In this document: in pieces, positions 6,119-15,243 of the stretch | Position numbering within the stretch: the first letter of the stretch is position 1 | How the letters are laid out: every line of letters begins with the position of its first letter | Assembly (NCBI GenBank): GCA_023388335.1 | Contig: JAEWGL010000145.1 | Location: forward strand, 1-29,935 | Length of the DNA: 29,935 nt | Source of the DNA: Pseudomonadota bacterium | GTDB taxonomy: Bacteria > Pseudomonadota > Gammaproteobacteria > Pseudomonadales > Pseudomonadaceae | Direction of reading: 5' to 3' | Translations under genes and position numbers: made by a program | Notes under the pieces: model-generated | Database searches by the model: none | Told to the model about the DNA's origin: nothing | What the model saw: the letters and a program-made list of their open reading frames with translations, nothing else

Positions 6119-6937
6119 TTACCCGCCGCCGAGCAAAAAGTTTCCTTTTTTGTCATCCGGGTTGTCGTTTTCCAGCGTCTGCAGCTGCGCTTCGTCCTTG
6201 AGCGTGACCCCCGACAATTGCCGGCGGCACGCCTCGCGCATCAGGTACAACAGGCGGTGGGCGGCCATGCCATAGCTCAGGCCCTCCAGGCGAACGTTGG
6301 AAATGCAATTGCGGTAGGCATCGGTGAGGCCTACCCGTGGGGCATAGGTGAAGTACAGGCCCAAGCTGTCAGGCGAGCTCAGGCCGGGTCGCTCGCCGAT
6401 CAGCATGACAGTCATGCGCGCGCCGAGCAGTTCGCCGACTTCATCAGCCACCGCGACCCGGCCTTGCTCGACCAGCACCACGGGCGCCATGGACCAGTTA
6501 TCGGCGGCCGCCTGTTCCTCGAAGCGGGTGAGCAAGGGCAAGCTGTGGCGATGAACGGCCAGGGCCGAAAGGCCGTCGGCGATCACGATCGCCACGTCCA
6601 CGCCGCCCGGAGCGGCTTGGGCATGCTCGCGCAGCTGCCGGACCGAGTCTTCATCCAGGCGTCGGCCCAGATCGGGGCGTTGCAAGTACAGGTTACGGTC
6701 GCTGGCCGCACTGTGCAGCAGCAGGCTGTCGCGTCCGTGTTCGCTGAGCTGGGCGCGTAGGCCGGCGTGGTCGAAGGGCAGGTGCACGGCGTCGCGGGCC
6801 TGGGCGTGGGCGAACTGGAAATCCAGCTGCGCGGCGGTCGGCAGGCTGGTGCCAGTGCGGCCCAGGGCAATGCGCGCCGGGGTCAGGCTGCGCAGGGCCA
6901 GCCAGGGGTTGTCGGTGCTCGGTGTCTGTCGGTCCAT
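6119..6937 (-). CDS. eutC: Ethanolamine ammonia-lyase, small subunit
   Basis: The 272-residue small subunit of adenosylcobalamin-dependent ethanolamine ammonia-lyase, which with EutB converts ethanolamine into acetaldehyde and ammonia. Family blocks are LTPARIALGRTGTSLPT, VVIVIADGLSA-like VDVAIVIADGLSALAVH (around 115-130), GARMTVMLIGERPGLSSPDSLG and the C-terminal YRNCISNVRLEGLSY. The ATG at 6937 is preferred over the GTG six bases earlier because AGAGG lies five bases upstream of it. The gene begins eight bases after the eutB stop, which indicates coupled translation of the two subunits in the expected ratio. Confidence 0.96.
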   Translation of the reverse strand: MDRQTPSTDNPWLALRSLTPARIALGRTGTSLPTAAQLDFQFAHAQARDAVHLPFDHAGLRAQLSEHGRDSLLLHSAASDRNLYLQRPDLGRRLDEDSVRQLREHAQAAPGGVDVAIVIADGLSALAVHRHSLPLLTRFEEQAAADNWSMAPVVLVEQGRVAVADEVGELLGARMTVMLIGERPGLSSPDSLGLYFTYAPRVGLTDAYRNCISNVRLEGLSYGMAAHRLLYLMREACRRQLSGVTLKDEAQLQTLENDNPDDKKGNFLLGGG

Positions 6938-6945
6938 GCTCACCT

Positions 6946-8340
6946 CTATCCTAGCTGCGCCAGGGCCTGGCGGAAGGCCGGTGGCAGGTTGTCACCGAAG
7001 CGCACCCGGCCATCGGCCTGGGTGAGAATGCCGGTTCGGGCCAGCCAGGCCTCGAATTCCGGGCCGGGCTTTAGGCCTAGGGTCTGGCGGGCGTAGAGCG
7101 CGTCGTGGAAGGAGGTGGTCTGGTAGTTGAGCATGATGTCGTCGGAGCCCGGAATGCCCATGATGAAGTTGATCCCGGCCACGCCAAGCAGGGTCAGCAG
7201 GGTGTCCATGTCGTCCTGGTCGGCTTCGGCGTGGTTGGTGTAGCAGATGTCGCAGCCCATCGGCACACCCAACAGCTTGCCGCAGAAGTGGTCCTCGAGC
7301 CCGGCGCGGATGATCTGCTTGCCGTTGTACAGGTATTCGGGGCCGATGAAGCCGACCACGGTGTTGACCAGAAACGGCTTGAAGTGACGGGCCACGGCGT
7401 AGGCGCGGGTCTCGCAGGTCTGCTGGTCGACGCCGTGGTGGGCGTTGGCCGACAGGGCGCTGCCCTGACCTGTCTCGAAGTACATCAGGTTCTGCCCGAG
7501 GGTGCCGCGCTGGAGACTCAGGCCGGCTTCGTAGCCTTCCTGGAGCACGTTCAAGTTGATGCCGAAGCCGGCGTTGGCCGCCTCGGTGCCGGCGATCGAC
7601 TGGAACACCAGGTCCAGCGGCACGCCGCGGTTGATCGCCTCGATCGAGGTGGTGACGTGGGTCAGCACGCAGGCCTGCGTAGGAATGTCGTAGCGCTGGA
7701 TGATGGCGTCGAGCATCTCCAGCAGCGCGCAGATCGAGGCGATGCTGTCGGTGGCCGGGTTGATACCGATCATGGCGTCGCCGTTACCGTACAGCAGGCC
7801 GTCGAGAATGCTCGCGGCGATACCGGCTGGCGCATCGGTGGGGTGGTTGGGCTGCAGGCGGGTCGACAGGCGCCCGCGCAGGCCCATGGTGCCGCGAAAG
7901 CGGGTGACCACGCGGATCTTCTGCGCCACCAGGACCAAGTCCTGCACGCGCATGATCTTCGACACCGCGGCGGCCATTTCCGGGGTAAGGCCAGGGGCCA
8001 GGGCGCGCAGGCTATCTTCGTCGGCCTGCTCGCCGAGCAGCCAGTCGCGCAGGCCGCCGACGGTGAGGTGGCTGACCGGGGCAAAGGCCTGGGCATCGTG
8101 GGTGTCGATGATCAGGCGAGTCACCTCGTCCTCTTCGTAAGGGATCAGCGCTTCATTGAGAAAGTGATCGAGGGGGATGTCAGCCAGGGCCATCTGCGCG
8201 GCGACCCGTTCGCCATCGTTGCCCGCCGCGACACCGGCGAGAAAGTCACCCGAGCGAGCCGGGCTGGCCTTGGCCATGACATCCTTGAGGCTGTCGAAGC
8301 GGTAGACCTGATTGCCGACCGTGTGTACGAAACCTGCCAT
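6946..8340 (-). CDS. eutB: Ethanolamine ammonia-lyase, large (catalytic) subunit
   Basis: The 464-residue large subunit, a TIM barrel holding ethanolamine and the cobalamin. Typical blocks include GLRGRLSTRLQPNHPTD, GLLYGNGDAMIGINPATDS, ETGQGSALSANAHHGVDQQTCE, GFIGPEYLYNGKQIIRAGLEDHF and MGCDICYTNHAEADQDDMD. A good GGAGAGG precedes the ATG. No encapsulation targeting is expected because no carboxysome-like shell genes are present; the enzyme should be cytosolic. The neighbouring genes supply uptake (eat) and acetaldehyde oxidation (exaC), completing a short pathway to acetate. No eutA reactivase gene is present in the cluster. Confidence 0.97.
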   Translation of the reverse strand: MAGFVHTVGNQVYRFDSLKDVMAKASPARSGDFLAGVAAGNDGERVAAQMALADIPLDHFLNEALIPYEEDEVTRLIIDTHDAQAFAPVSHLTVGGLRDWLLGEQADEDSLRALAPGLTPEMAAAVSKIMRVQDLVLVAQKIRVVTRFRGTMGLRGRLSTRLQPNHPTDAPAGIAASILDGLLYGNGDAMIGINPATDSIASICALLEMLDAIIQRYDIPTQACVLTHVTTSIEAINRGVPLDLVFQSIAGTEAANAGFGINLNVLQEGYEAGLSLQRGTLGQNLMYFETGQGSALSANAHHGVDQQTCETRAYAVARHFKPFLVNTVVGFIGPEYLYNGKQIIRAGLEDHFCGKLLGVPMGCDICYTNHAEADQDDMDTLLTLLGVAGINFIMGIPGSDDIMLNYQTTSFHDALYARQTLGLKPGPEFEAWLARTGILTQADGRVRFGDNLPPAFRQALAQLG

Positions 8341-8355
8341 AGCGCCTCTCCAAAG

Positions 8356-8377
8356 CGCCGCAGGCGAGCCTGCGGCG
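8356..8377 (-). promoter_or_regulatory. Strong intercistronic hairpin between eat and eutB
   Basis: CGCCGCAGGC (8356-8365) and GCCTGCGGCG (8368-8377) form a perfect 10-base GC stem in the 48-base gap between the eat stop and the eutB start. There is no U-run, so it more likely protects or separates mRNA segments, or partly attenuates, than terminates fully. Confidence 0.55.
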
Positions 8378-8388
8378 TAAGACTGTGA

Positions 8389-9837
8389 TCAGTGCAGCGC
8401 CTCTTCGGCCTTCTGGATCGCGGCAAACTCCTCTTCCGGCGTCCCGGCGACCAGGTGGTGGCGACTGTAGAACGCAAAGTAGGCGATCAATACGCCATAG
8501 ATCACCGCGGCGCCAATCACCACCCGCGGATCGACCAGGAACCCGGCGACCACCGCCAGGCACGCCAGCACCAATGCCACGCCCGAGGTGAAGATGCCAC
8601 CCGGAGTGCGGTATGGACGCTCCATTTTGGGGCGGCGGATGCGCAGCGTGATATGCGCGGCCATCATCAGTACATAGGACAGGGTAGCGCCAAACACCGC
8701 GACCAGGATCAGCAGGTCGCCCTGGCCGGTCAGCGACAGGGCGAAACCGATGATCCCGGGGATGACCAGGGCCAGCACCGGCGCCTTGTTCTTGTTGGTC
8801 TGGGACAGCTTGCGCGGCAGGTAGCCGGCGCGCGATAGCGCAAAGATCTGCCGCGAATAGGCGTAGATGATCGAGAAGAAGCTGGCGATCAGGCCGGCCA
8901 GGCCAACCAGGTTGACGAAACTGCCCATCCAGGTGGAACCGCCATATGCCCTGGACAGCGCCTCGACCAGCGGACTGCCCGAGGCCTTGAGCGCGTCCGC
9001 GCCCGCGCCGCCAGGCCCGACCACCAAAATCAGCAAGGCGAAGGCGAACAGCACCAGCATGGCGCCGATCAAGCCGCGTGGCAGGTCGCGACGCGGGTTC
9101 TTGGTCTCTTCGGCGGCCAGCGGCACGCCCTCGACCGCGAGGAAGAACCAGATGGCATAGGGGATCGCCGCCCACACCCCGACATAGCCAAAGGGCAGGA
9201 AGCTGCTGGCGCCAGCGGCGTCGGTCTGGGCAATGTCGAACAGGTTGCTGGCGTCGAAATGCGGCACCATGCCGACCAGGAACACCCCCAGGGCGATGGC
9301 CGCGACGGCGGTGATGACGAACATCAGCTTGAGGGCTTCACCGACGCCGAAGATGTGGATGCCGATGAAGATGATGTAGAAGGCCAGGTAGATCATCCAG
9401 CCACCGATGCCAAACAGCGACTCGCAGTAGGCCCCGATGAACACCGCGATGGCGGCCGGGGCGATGGCGTATTCGATGAGGATGGCCGTGCCGGTGAGAA
9501 AACCGCCCCACGGCCCGAAGGCGCTGCGGGCAAAGCCGTAGCCACCGCCGGCGGTGGGGATCATCGAGGACAGCTCGGCCAGAGAGAAGCACATGCACAG
9601 ATACATCGTCGCCATCAGCAGCGTGGCGAGGAACATGCCGCCCCAGCCACCCTGGGCCAGGCCGAAGTTCCAGCCGGCATAGTCGCCGGAAATCACATAG
9701 GCCACGCCCAGGCCCACCAGCAGGACCCAGCCGGCGGCGCCCTTTTTCAGTTCGCGTTGTTGGAAATACTCCGAGCCGACCTGCTCGAAGTCGACAGAAG
9801 AACTGGCCGGCGCGCTGCCGGGATGATCGCTTGGCAT
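8389..9837 (-). CDS. eat: Ethanolamine permease (APC family)
   Basis: A 482-residue inner-membrane transporter of the amino acid-polyamine-organocation superfamily with about 12 hydrophobic helices. Family blocks are GWVLLVGLGVAYVISGDYAGWNFGLAQGGWGG, AELSSMIPTAGGGYGFAR (the APC helix I-II region), EGVPLAAEETKNPRRDLPRG and a hydrophilic C-terminal tail. Being placed between exaC and eutB identifies ethanolamine as the substrate. ATG at 9837 was chosen because AGGTG lies six bases before it; an upstream in-frame ATG at 9870 would place the start inside the palindromic repeat and adds residues that are not family-like. It is read with exaC, eutB and eutC from the sigma-54 promoter at 11645-11660. 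Confidence 0.94.
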   Translation of the reverse strand: MPSDHPGSAPASSSVDFEQVGSEYFQQRELKKGAAGWVLLVGLGVAYVISGDYAGWNFGLAQGGWGGMFLATLLMATMYLCMCFSLAELSSMIPTAGGGYGFARSAFGPWGGFLTGTAILIEYAIAPAAIAVFIGAYCESLFGIGGWMIYLAFYIIFIGIHIFGVGEALKLMFVITAVAAIALGVFLVGMVPHFDASNLFDIAQTDAAGASSFLPFGYVGVWAAIPYAIWFFLAVEGVPLAAEETKNPRRDLPRGLIGAMLVLFAFALLILVVGPGGAGADALKASGSPLVEALSRAYGGSTWMGSFVNLVGLAGLIASFFSIIYAYSRQIFALSRAGYLPRKLSQTNKNKAPVLALVIPGIIGFALSLTGQGDLLILVAVFGATLSYVLMMAAHITLRIRRPKMERPYRTPGGIFTSGVALVLACLAVVAGFLVDPRVVIGAAVIYGVLIAYFAFYSRHHLVAGTPEEEFAAIQKAEEALH

Positions 9838-9854
9838 AGTGTTCACCTGTTTTT

Positions 9855-9961
9855 GAGCTGCAAGCTTCAAGCGGCAAGCTTCAAGCCAAAGCAGACCGCG
9901 GGAGGCCTACGATCTGCTTTGGTTCTTTCTTGCAGCTTGCCGTTTAAAGCTTGCAGCTGAT
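9855..9961. repeat. Large palindromic repeat, copy 1 (exaC-eat gap)
   Basis: Perfect arms CCAAAGCAGA (9886-9895) and TCTGCTTTGG (9913-9922) are surrounded by outer arms made of AAGCTTCAAG/GCTTGCAGCT-type sequence (9855-9885 against about 9930-9960). In RNA the whole unit folds into one long stem-loop. No U-tract of terminator quality follows on either strand. Confidence 0.8.
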
Positions 9962-9976
9962 CCGATGAAGTTGTTT

Positions 9977-10075
9977 GAGCTGCAAGCTGCAAGCCAAAGC
10001 AGACCACGGGAGGTCTGCGATCTGCTTTGGCTCTTTCTTGCAGCTTATAACTTGCCGCTTATAGCTTGCGGCGGA
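9977..10075. repeat. Large palindromic repeat, copy 2 (exaC-eat gap)
   Basis: The second tandem copy of the same unit. Its core arms CCAAAGCAGA (9994-10003) and TCTGCTTTGG (10021-10030) are identical to copy 1, with a loop of slightly different sequence that contains its own AGACC/GGTCT stem. Outer arms are GAGCTGCAAGCTGCAAG on one side and CTTGCAGCTTATAACTTG on the other. It lies directly after the exaC stop. Confidence 0.8.
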
Positions 10076-11596
<1,521 letters not shown>

Positions 11597-11644
11597 GATG
11601 TGTCTCCTGGTGTTGTGTTTGTTGGGGCAGGATAAGAAGCGTAG

Positions 11645-11660
11645 AGCAAAGGTCGGGCCA
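11645..11660 (-). promoter_or_regulatory. Sigma-54 promoter of the exaC-eat-eutBC operon
   Basis: The minus strand reads TGGCCCGACCTTTGCT: the -24 GG and -12 GC are at exact RpoN spacing (TGGCNCG-N4-TTGCT), one change from consensus. The transcript would start about 35-40 bases before the exaC ATG. A divergent sigma-54 activator gene and an array of palindromic sites lie immediately upstream, as expected for such promoters. Confidence 0.85.
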
Positions 11661-11710
11661 GCGTTTTGCGGTCGTTGGCAATCAAAGACTTACGACGGGC
11701 GGCAGCGGCG

Positions 11711-11772
11711 GCTGTGACAGGCGTGACACGCCGCTTGTGACACTTTGTGCCGTGGATGGCACAGGCTGTGAC
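11711..11772. promoter_or_regulatory. Likely EatR enhancer sites
   Basis: A cluster of related motifs about 50-110 bases upstream of the -24 element: the perfect palindrome GGCGTGACACGCC (11720-11732), a TGTGCC/GGCACA inverted repeat with a 6-base spacer (11746-11763), and several GTGAC copies (11714, 11723, 11737, 11768). Their position fits an upstream activating region for the sigma-54 activator, and may also serve autoregulation of eatR. Binding is inferred. Confidence 0.6.
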
Positions 11773-11850
11773 CCGATGGTCAAGGTGGCGTTGCAAAGCC
11801 TTGGCTGGTGGGGGATGCTGAAGCGGACTCCTCTGCGCAGATCAATAAAA

Positions 11851-13827
11851 ATGCAGAACCATCATCTCAGCCGTCACGCCCGGCAAGTGCTTACCGTGGC
11901 CCAGGGCAATGCCCAGGGGCCGGGCAGCGACCCGTCGATCGCCCGCTCCTGGTTACGCTGTCTGAAGGACTACCACCTGGACCCGGCGCTCGGCCAGGCG
12001 CCGACCGTGCTTGAGCATGGCCGCCTGCTGGAGAGCCGCGAGCGCCTGCAGCAGGTGCTGCAGATCGCCGACGGCGAGATGAACAGCCTGCACCAGCAAC
12101 TCTCCGGCGCCGGCCATGCCGTGCTGCTGACCGATGCCCGCGGGGTCATCCTCAACTGCGTCACCGCGCCCAGCGAGCGGCGTATCTTCGAGCGAGCCGG
12201 CCTGTGGCTGGGCGCTGACTGGAGCGAGGCCCGCGAGGGCACCAATGGCATCGGCACCTGCCTGGTCGAGCGCCAGGCCCTGACCATCCACCAGGATGAG
12301 CATTTCCGCGGTCGCCACACCGGGCTGACCTGCTCGGCCAGCCCGGTCTTCGATCCGCATGGCGAGCTGCTGGCGGTGCTCGATGTGTCCTCGGCGCGCT
12401 CAGAGGTGTCGCGCCAGAGCCAATTCCACACCATGGCCTTGGTCAATCTCTCGGCGAAGATGATCGAGAGCTGTTATTTCCTGCGTCACTTCGAGCATCA
12501 ATGGTTGCTGCGCTTTCACCTGCAGGCCGAATCCGTCGGCCTGTTCAGCGAGGGCCTGCTGGCGTTCGATGGCCAAGGGCGGATCTGTGCCGTCAACCAG
12601 AGCGCCTTGAACCTGCTGGGCACGGCTCGTGGCGGTGTGCTGGGCAAGCCAGTGGGCATGTTTTTCGAGTGCGCCGAGGATGAGCTGTTCGGCCGCGCCA
12701 CGCCCCAAGGCAGCACGGCTTGGCCCCTGCGCACGCGCGATGGCCGGCAGGTGTTCGCCAGCCTGCGTGGGCAGACCCGCATGCCGGTGTGGTCGGTGCC
12801 CGCGGCCACACCGCAGGCACCGACCGCGCCGACGCCGCGTATCTGCCTGCTCGACCCGGCCCTGCAGAACGACTTCCATCGCGCCGTGCGGGTGTTCGAG
12901 CGCGATGTGCCGCTGTTGCTCAAGGGCGAGACCGGTTGCGGCAAAGAGGCCTTCGCCCTGGCAGTGCATCAGGCCAGCCCGCGCCGGGACAAGCCATTCG
13001 TGGCCATCAATTGCGCCTCGATTCCTGAAAGCCTGATCGAGAGCGAGTTGTTCGGCTACCGCGGCGGCAGTTTTACCGGCGCGCGCAAGGAGGGCATGCG
13101 CGGCAAACTTCTCCAGGCCGATGGCGGCACCTTGCTCCTCGACGAGATCGGCGACATGCCGCTGGGCTTGCAGACCCGCCTGCTGCGGGTCTTGGAGGAG
13201 CGCTGTGTGGTGCCCATCGGCGGCGAGCCCCAGGCGGTCGATGTGCGCGTCATCAGCGCCACCCACCGCGACCTGCTCGAGCGGGTGCGGCAGGGCAGCT
13301 TCCGCGAAGACCTCTACTATCGGCTCAATGGCCTGGAAGTGGATTTGCCAGCGCTGCGAGAGCGCAGTGACAAGGCACAGTTGCTGGACTTTCTGTTGCA
13401 GCAAGAAGCGGATGGCCAAGTGGTTCATATAGAGTCCCAAGCGCGACGGGCATTGCTCGATTTCGCCTGGCCGGGGAATGTGCGGCAGTTGCGTAATGTG
13501 CTGCGCACACTGGTCGCGCTGGCCGAGGGAAATCGCATCCGCTACGGCGATCTACCCGCAATCGTCAAGGCGCCTCCTGCAGGAACTGGCTTGTCCTCGA
13601 CGGACCCTGATCACGGCGGTGTTCCCATTCGCGGGCAAGTCGGGGCGCCGAACCGCCGCTCCCACGGGGTCGATGAAACGCCGCTGAACCTGGCCGAGCG
13701 CGACGCTTTGCTCTCCATGCTCGACCAGCACCGCTGGCACATGACCCACGTCGCCAGCCACCTGGGCATCAGCCGCAACACCTTGTATCGAAAACTGCGC
13801 AAGCACGGCATCGCACGCGCCCGCTGA
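11851..13827 (+). CDS. eatR: Sigma-54-dependent enhancer-binding activator of ethanolamine catabolism, AcoR/EatR type
   Basis: A 658-residue AcoR-like regulator. The N-terminal GAF-type sensor holds EGTNGIGTCLVERQALTIH (129-147) and RHTGLTCSASPVF; a PAS-like segment follows (about 228-310). The AAA+ ATPase at 335-570 has Walker A GETGCGKE (359-366), the sigma-54 contact loop as GSFTGA (406-411, usually GAFTGA), and Walker B GGTLLLDEIGD. A Fis-type HTH ends the protein (THVASHLGISRNTLYRKLRKHG). Residues about 574-608 are encoded by a REP-like insertion in the linker before the HTH. The ATG at 11851 fits the family start but has a weak ribosome site; 11815 is an alternative. In P. aeruginosa the counterpart EatR (PA4021) with RpoN controls ethanolamine genes, and its divergent placement here says the same. 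Confidence 0.9.
   Translation: MQNHHLSRHARQVLTVAQGNAQGPGSDPSIARSWLRCLKDYHLDPALGQAPTVLEHGRLLESRERLQQVLQIADGEMNSLHQQLSGAGHAVLLTDARGVILNCVTAPSERRIFERAGLWLGADWSEAREGTNGIGTCLVERQALTIHQDEHFRGRHTGLTCSASPVFDPHGELLAVLDVSSARSEVSRQSQFHTMALVNLSAKMIESCYFLRHFEHQWLLRFHLQAESVGLFSEGLLAFDGQGRICAVNQSALNLLGTARGGVLGKPVGMFFECAEDELFGRATPQGSTAWPLRTRDGRQVFASLRGQTRMPVWSVPAATPQAPTAPTPRICLLDPALQNDFHRAVRVFERDVPLLLKGETGCGKEAFALAVHQASPRRDKPFVAINCASIPESLIESELFGYRGGSFTGARKEGMRGKLLQADGGTLLLDEIGDMPLGLQTRLLRVLEERCVVPIGGEPQAVDVRVISATHRDLLERVRQGSFREDLYYRLNGLEVDLPALRERSDKAQLLDFLLQQEADGQVVHIESQARRALLDFAWPGNVRQLRNVLRTLVALAEGNRIRYGDLPAIVKAPPAGTGLSSTDPDHGGVPIRGQVGAPNRRSHGVDETPLNLAERDALLSMLDQHRWHMTHVASHLGISRNTLYRKLRKHGIARAR
13573..13674 (+). 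repeat. REP/BIME-like element inside eatR
   Basis: CTCCTGCAGGAACTGGCTTG (from 13574) and the opposed unit ATTCGCGGGCAAGTCGGGGC with CCGCCGCTCCCACGGGG (about 13629-13671) look like a facing pair of P. putida REP units (compare the usual TTCGCGGGCAAGCCCGCTCC...CAGG type). Short arms such as GGCGGT/ACCGCC (13615 and 13650 region) can pair. It is read in frame as part of the protein and contributes a Gly/Pro/Arg-rich linker. Confidence 0.65.
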
Positions 13828-13893
13828 GCGAAACAGCGGGTGCGATTTCCCGCGCCCTGGGCTACCCTGCCTCGACGTTTTGCGAGGTCGATC

Positions 13894-15243
13894 ATGCACA
13901 TTCATATTCTCGGTATTTGCGGCACTTTCATGGGCTCCCTGGCGGTACTGGCCAAGGAACTGGGCCACCGGGTCACCGGTTCCGACGCCAATGTCTATCC
14001 GCCGATGAGCACGCAACTGCAGGCCCAGGGCATCGAGCTGACCCAGGGCTACGACCCGGCCCAGCTGGACCCGGCGCCTGACCTGGTGGTGATCGGCAAC
14101 GCCCTGTCGCGGGGCAACCCGGCGGTGGAGCATGTGCTGAACAAGGGCCTGCCCTATGTGTCCGGCCCGCAGTGGCTGGCCGACCATGTGCTGCAAGGCC
14201 GCTGGGTACTCGCCGTGGCCGGCACCCACGGCAAGACCACCACCAGCAGCATGCTGGCCTGGGTGCTGGAGCATGCGGGCATGAGCCCGGGCTTTCTCAT
14301 CGGCGGCGTGCCGCAGAACTTCGCGGTGTCGGCGCGCCTTGGCCAGACGCCGTTCTTCGTGGTCGAGGCGGACGAGTACGACAGCGCGTTCTTCGACAAG
14401 CGCTCCAAGTTCGTCCATTACCGTCCGCGCACGGCCATCCTCAACAACCTTGAATATGATCATGCGGACATCTTCCCGGACTTGCCGGCCATCGAGCGGC
14501 AATTCCATCATTTGGTGCGCACCATTCCAAGCGAAGGGCTGATCGTCCACCCGACCACTGAACAGGCCATCGAGCGCGTGATTGGCATGGGTTGCTGGAC
14601 GCCAGTGCAGACCACCGGTGCTGGCGGCCAGTGGCAAGTCAACCTGCTCAGCGCCGATGGTTCGCGCTTCGAAGTGAGCTTCGAGGGTGAAGTGCAGGGT
14701 GTGGTCGATTGGGCGCTCACCGGACAGCACAACGTCGCCAACGCCCTGGCGACCCTGGCGGCCGCGCGCCATGTCGGCGTGGTGCCGGCCATGGGCATCG
14801 ACGCCCTGAGCGCGTTCAAGAGCGTCAAGCGGCGCATGGAGAAGGTCGCCGAAGTCAACGGCGTGACGATCTACGATGACTTCGCTCACCACCCGACAGC
14901 CATCGCCACCACCCTCGACGGCTTGCGCAAGCGCGTGGGTGATGCGCCGGTGATCGCGGTGATCGAGCCGCGTTCCAACTCGATGAAGCTTGGCGCCCAC
15001 CGCGATGGCTTGCCCGAGAGTGTCAACGACGCCGACCAGGTGATCTGGTACGCGCCGCCCAACCTGGGTTGGGACCTGGCCGCGACAGCGGCACACTGCA
15101 AGGTGCCGGCGGTGGTCGCCGACAGCCTCGAAGCCATCATCGAACGGGTCAAGAGCCAGGCGCAGCCGGGCACCCAGGTGGTGATCATGAGCAACGGCGG
15201 CTTTGGCGGGTTGCACGGCAAGTTGGCCGAGGCGCTGAAGTGA
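13894..15243 (+). CDS. mpl: UDP-N-acetylmuramate:L-alanyl-gamma-D-glutamyl-meso-diaminopimelate ligase
   Basis: A 449-residue cytoplasmic Mur-type ligase. It attaches the recycled tripeptide L-Ala-D-Glu-meso-Dap to UDP-MurNAc with ATP, feeding old wall peptide back into synthesis. Markers are the N-terminal HIHILGICGTFMGSLA Rossmann start, the ATP loop AGTHGKTTTSS (109-119), EADEYDSAFFDKRSKF, NNLEYDHADIFPDL, TGQHNVANALAT and DDFAHHPTAI. ATG at 13894 is preceded by GAGG and starts exactly where the family does. The stop overlaps the ubiX start, forming an operon. Confidence 0.96.
   Translation: MHIHILGICGTFMGSLAVLAKELGHRVTGSDANVYPPMSTQLQAQGIELTQGYDPAQLDPAPDLVVIGNALSRGNPAVEHVLNKGLPYVSGPQWLADHVLQGRWVLAVAGTHGKTTTSSMLAWVLEHAGMSPGFLIGGVPQNFAVSARLGQTPFFVVEADEYDSAFFDKRSKFVHYRPRTAILNNLEYDHADIFPDLPAIERQFHHLVRTIPSEGLIVHPTTEQAIERVIGMGCWTPVQTTGAGGQWQVNLLSADGSRFEVSFEGEVQGVVDWALTGQHNVANALATLAAARHVGVVPAMGIDALSAFKSVKRRMEKVAEVNGVTIYDDFAHHPTAIATTLDGLRKRVGDAPVIAVIEPRSNSMKLGAHRDGLPESVNDADQVIWYAPPNLGWDLAATAAHCKVPAVVADSLEAIIERVKSQAQPGTQVVIMSNGGFGGLHGKLAEALK

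Noticed and set aside
9838..10075. Cobalamin riboswitch in the eut operon gap
   Set aside because: The sequence is explained by two tandem palindromes and shows no B12-box-like conserved core that I could recognise.
9855..10075. CRISPR-like array
   Set aside because: Only two copies, each palindromic throughout and without spacers of constant length between short repeats; no cas genes.
13552..15216. 554-residue minus-strand open frame opposite mpl
   Set aside because: Long antisense frames are common in GC-rich DNA; mpl on the plus strand has all ligase motifs.
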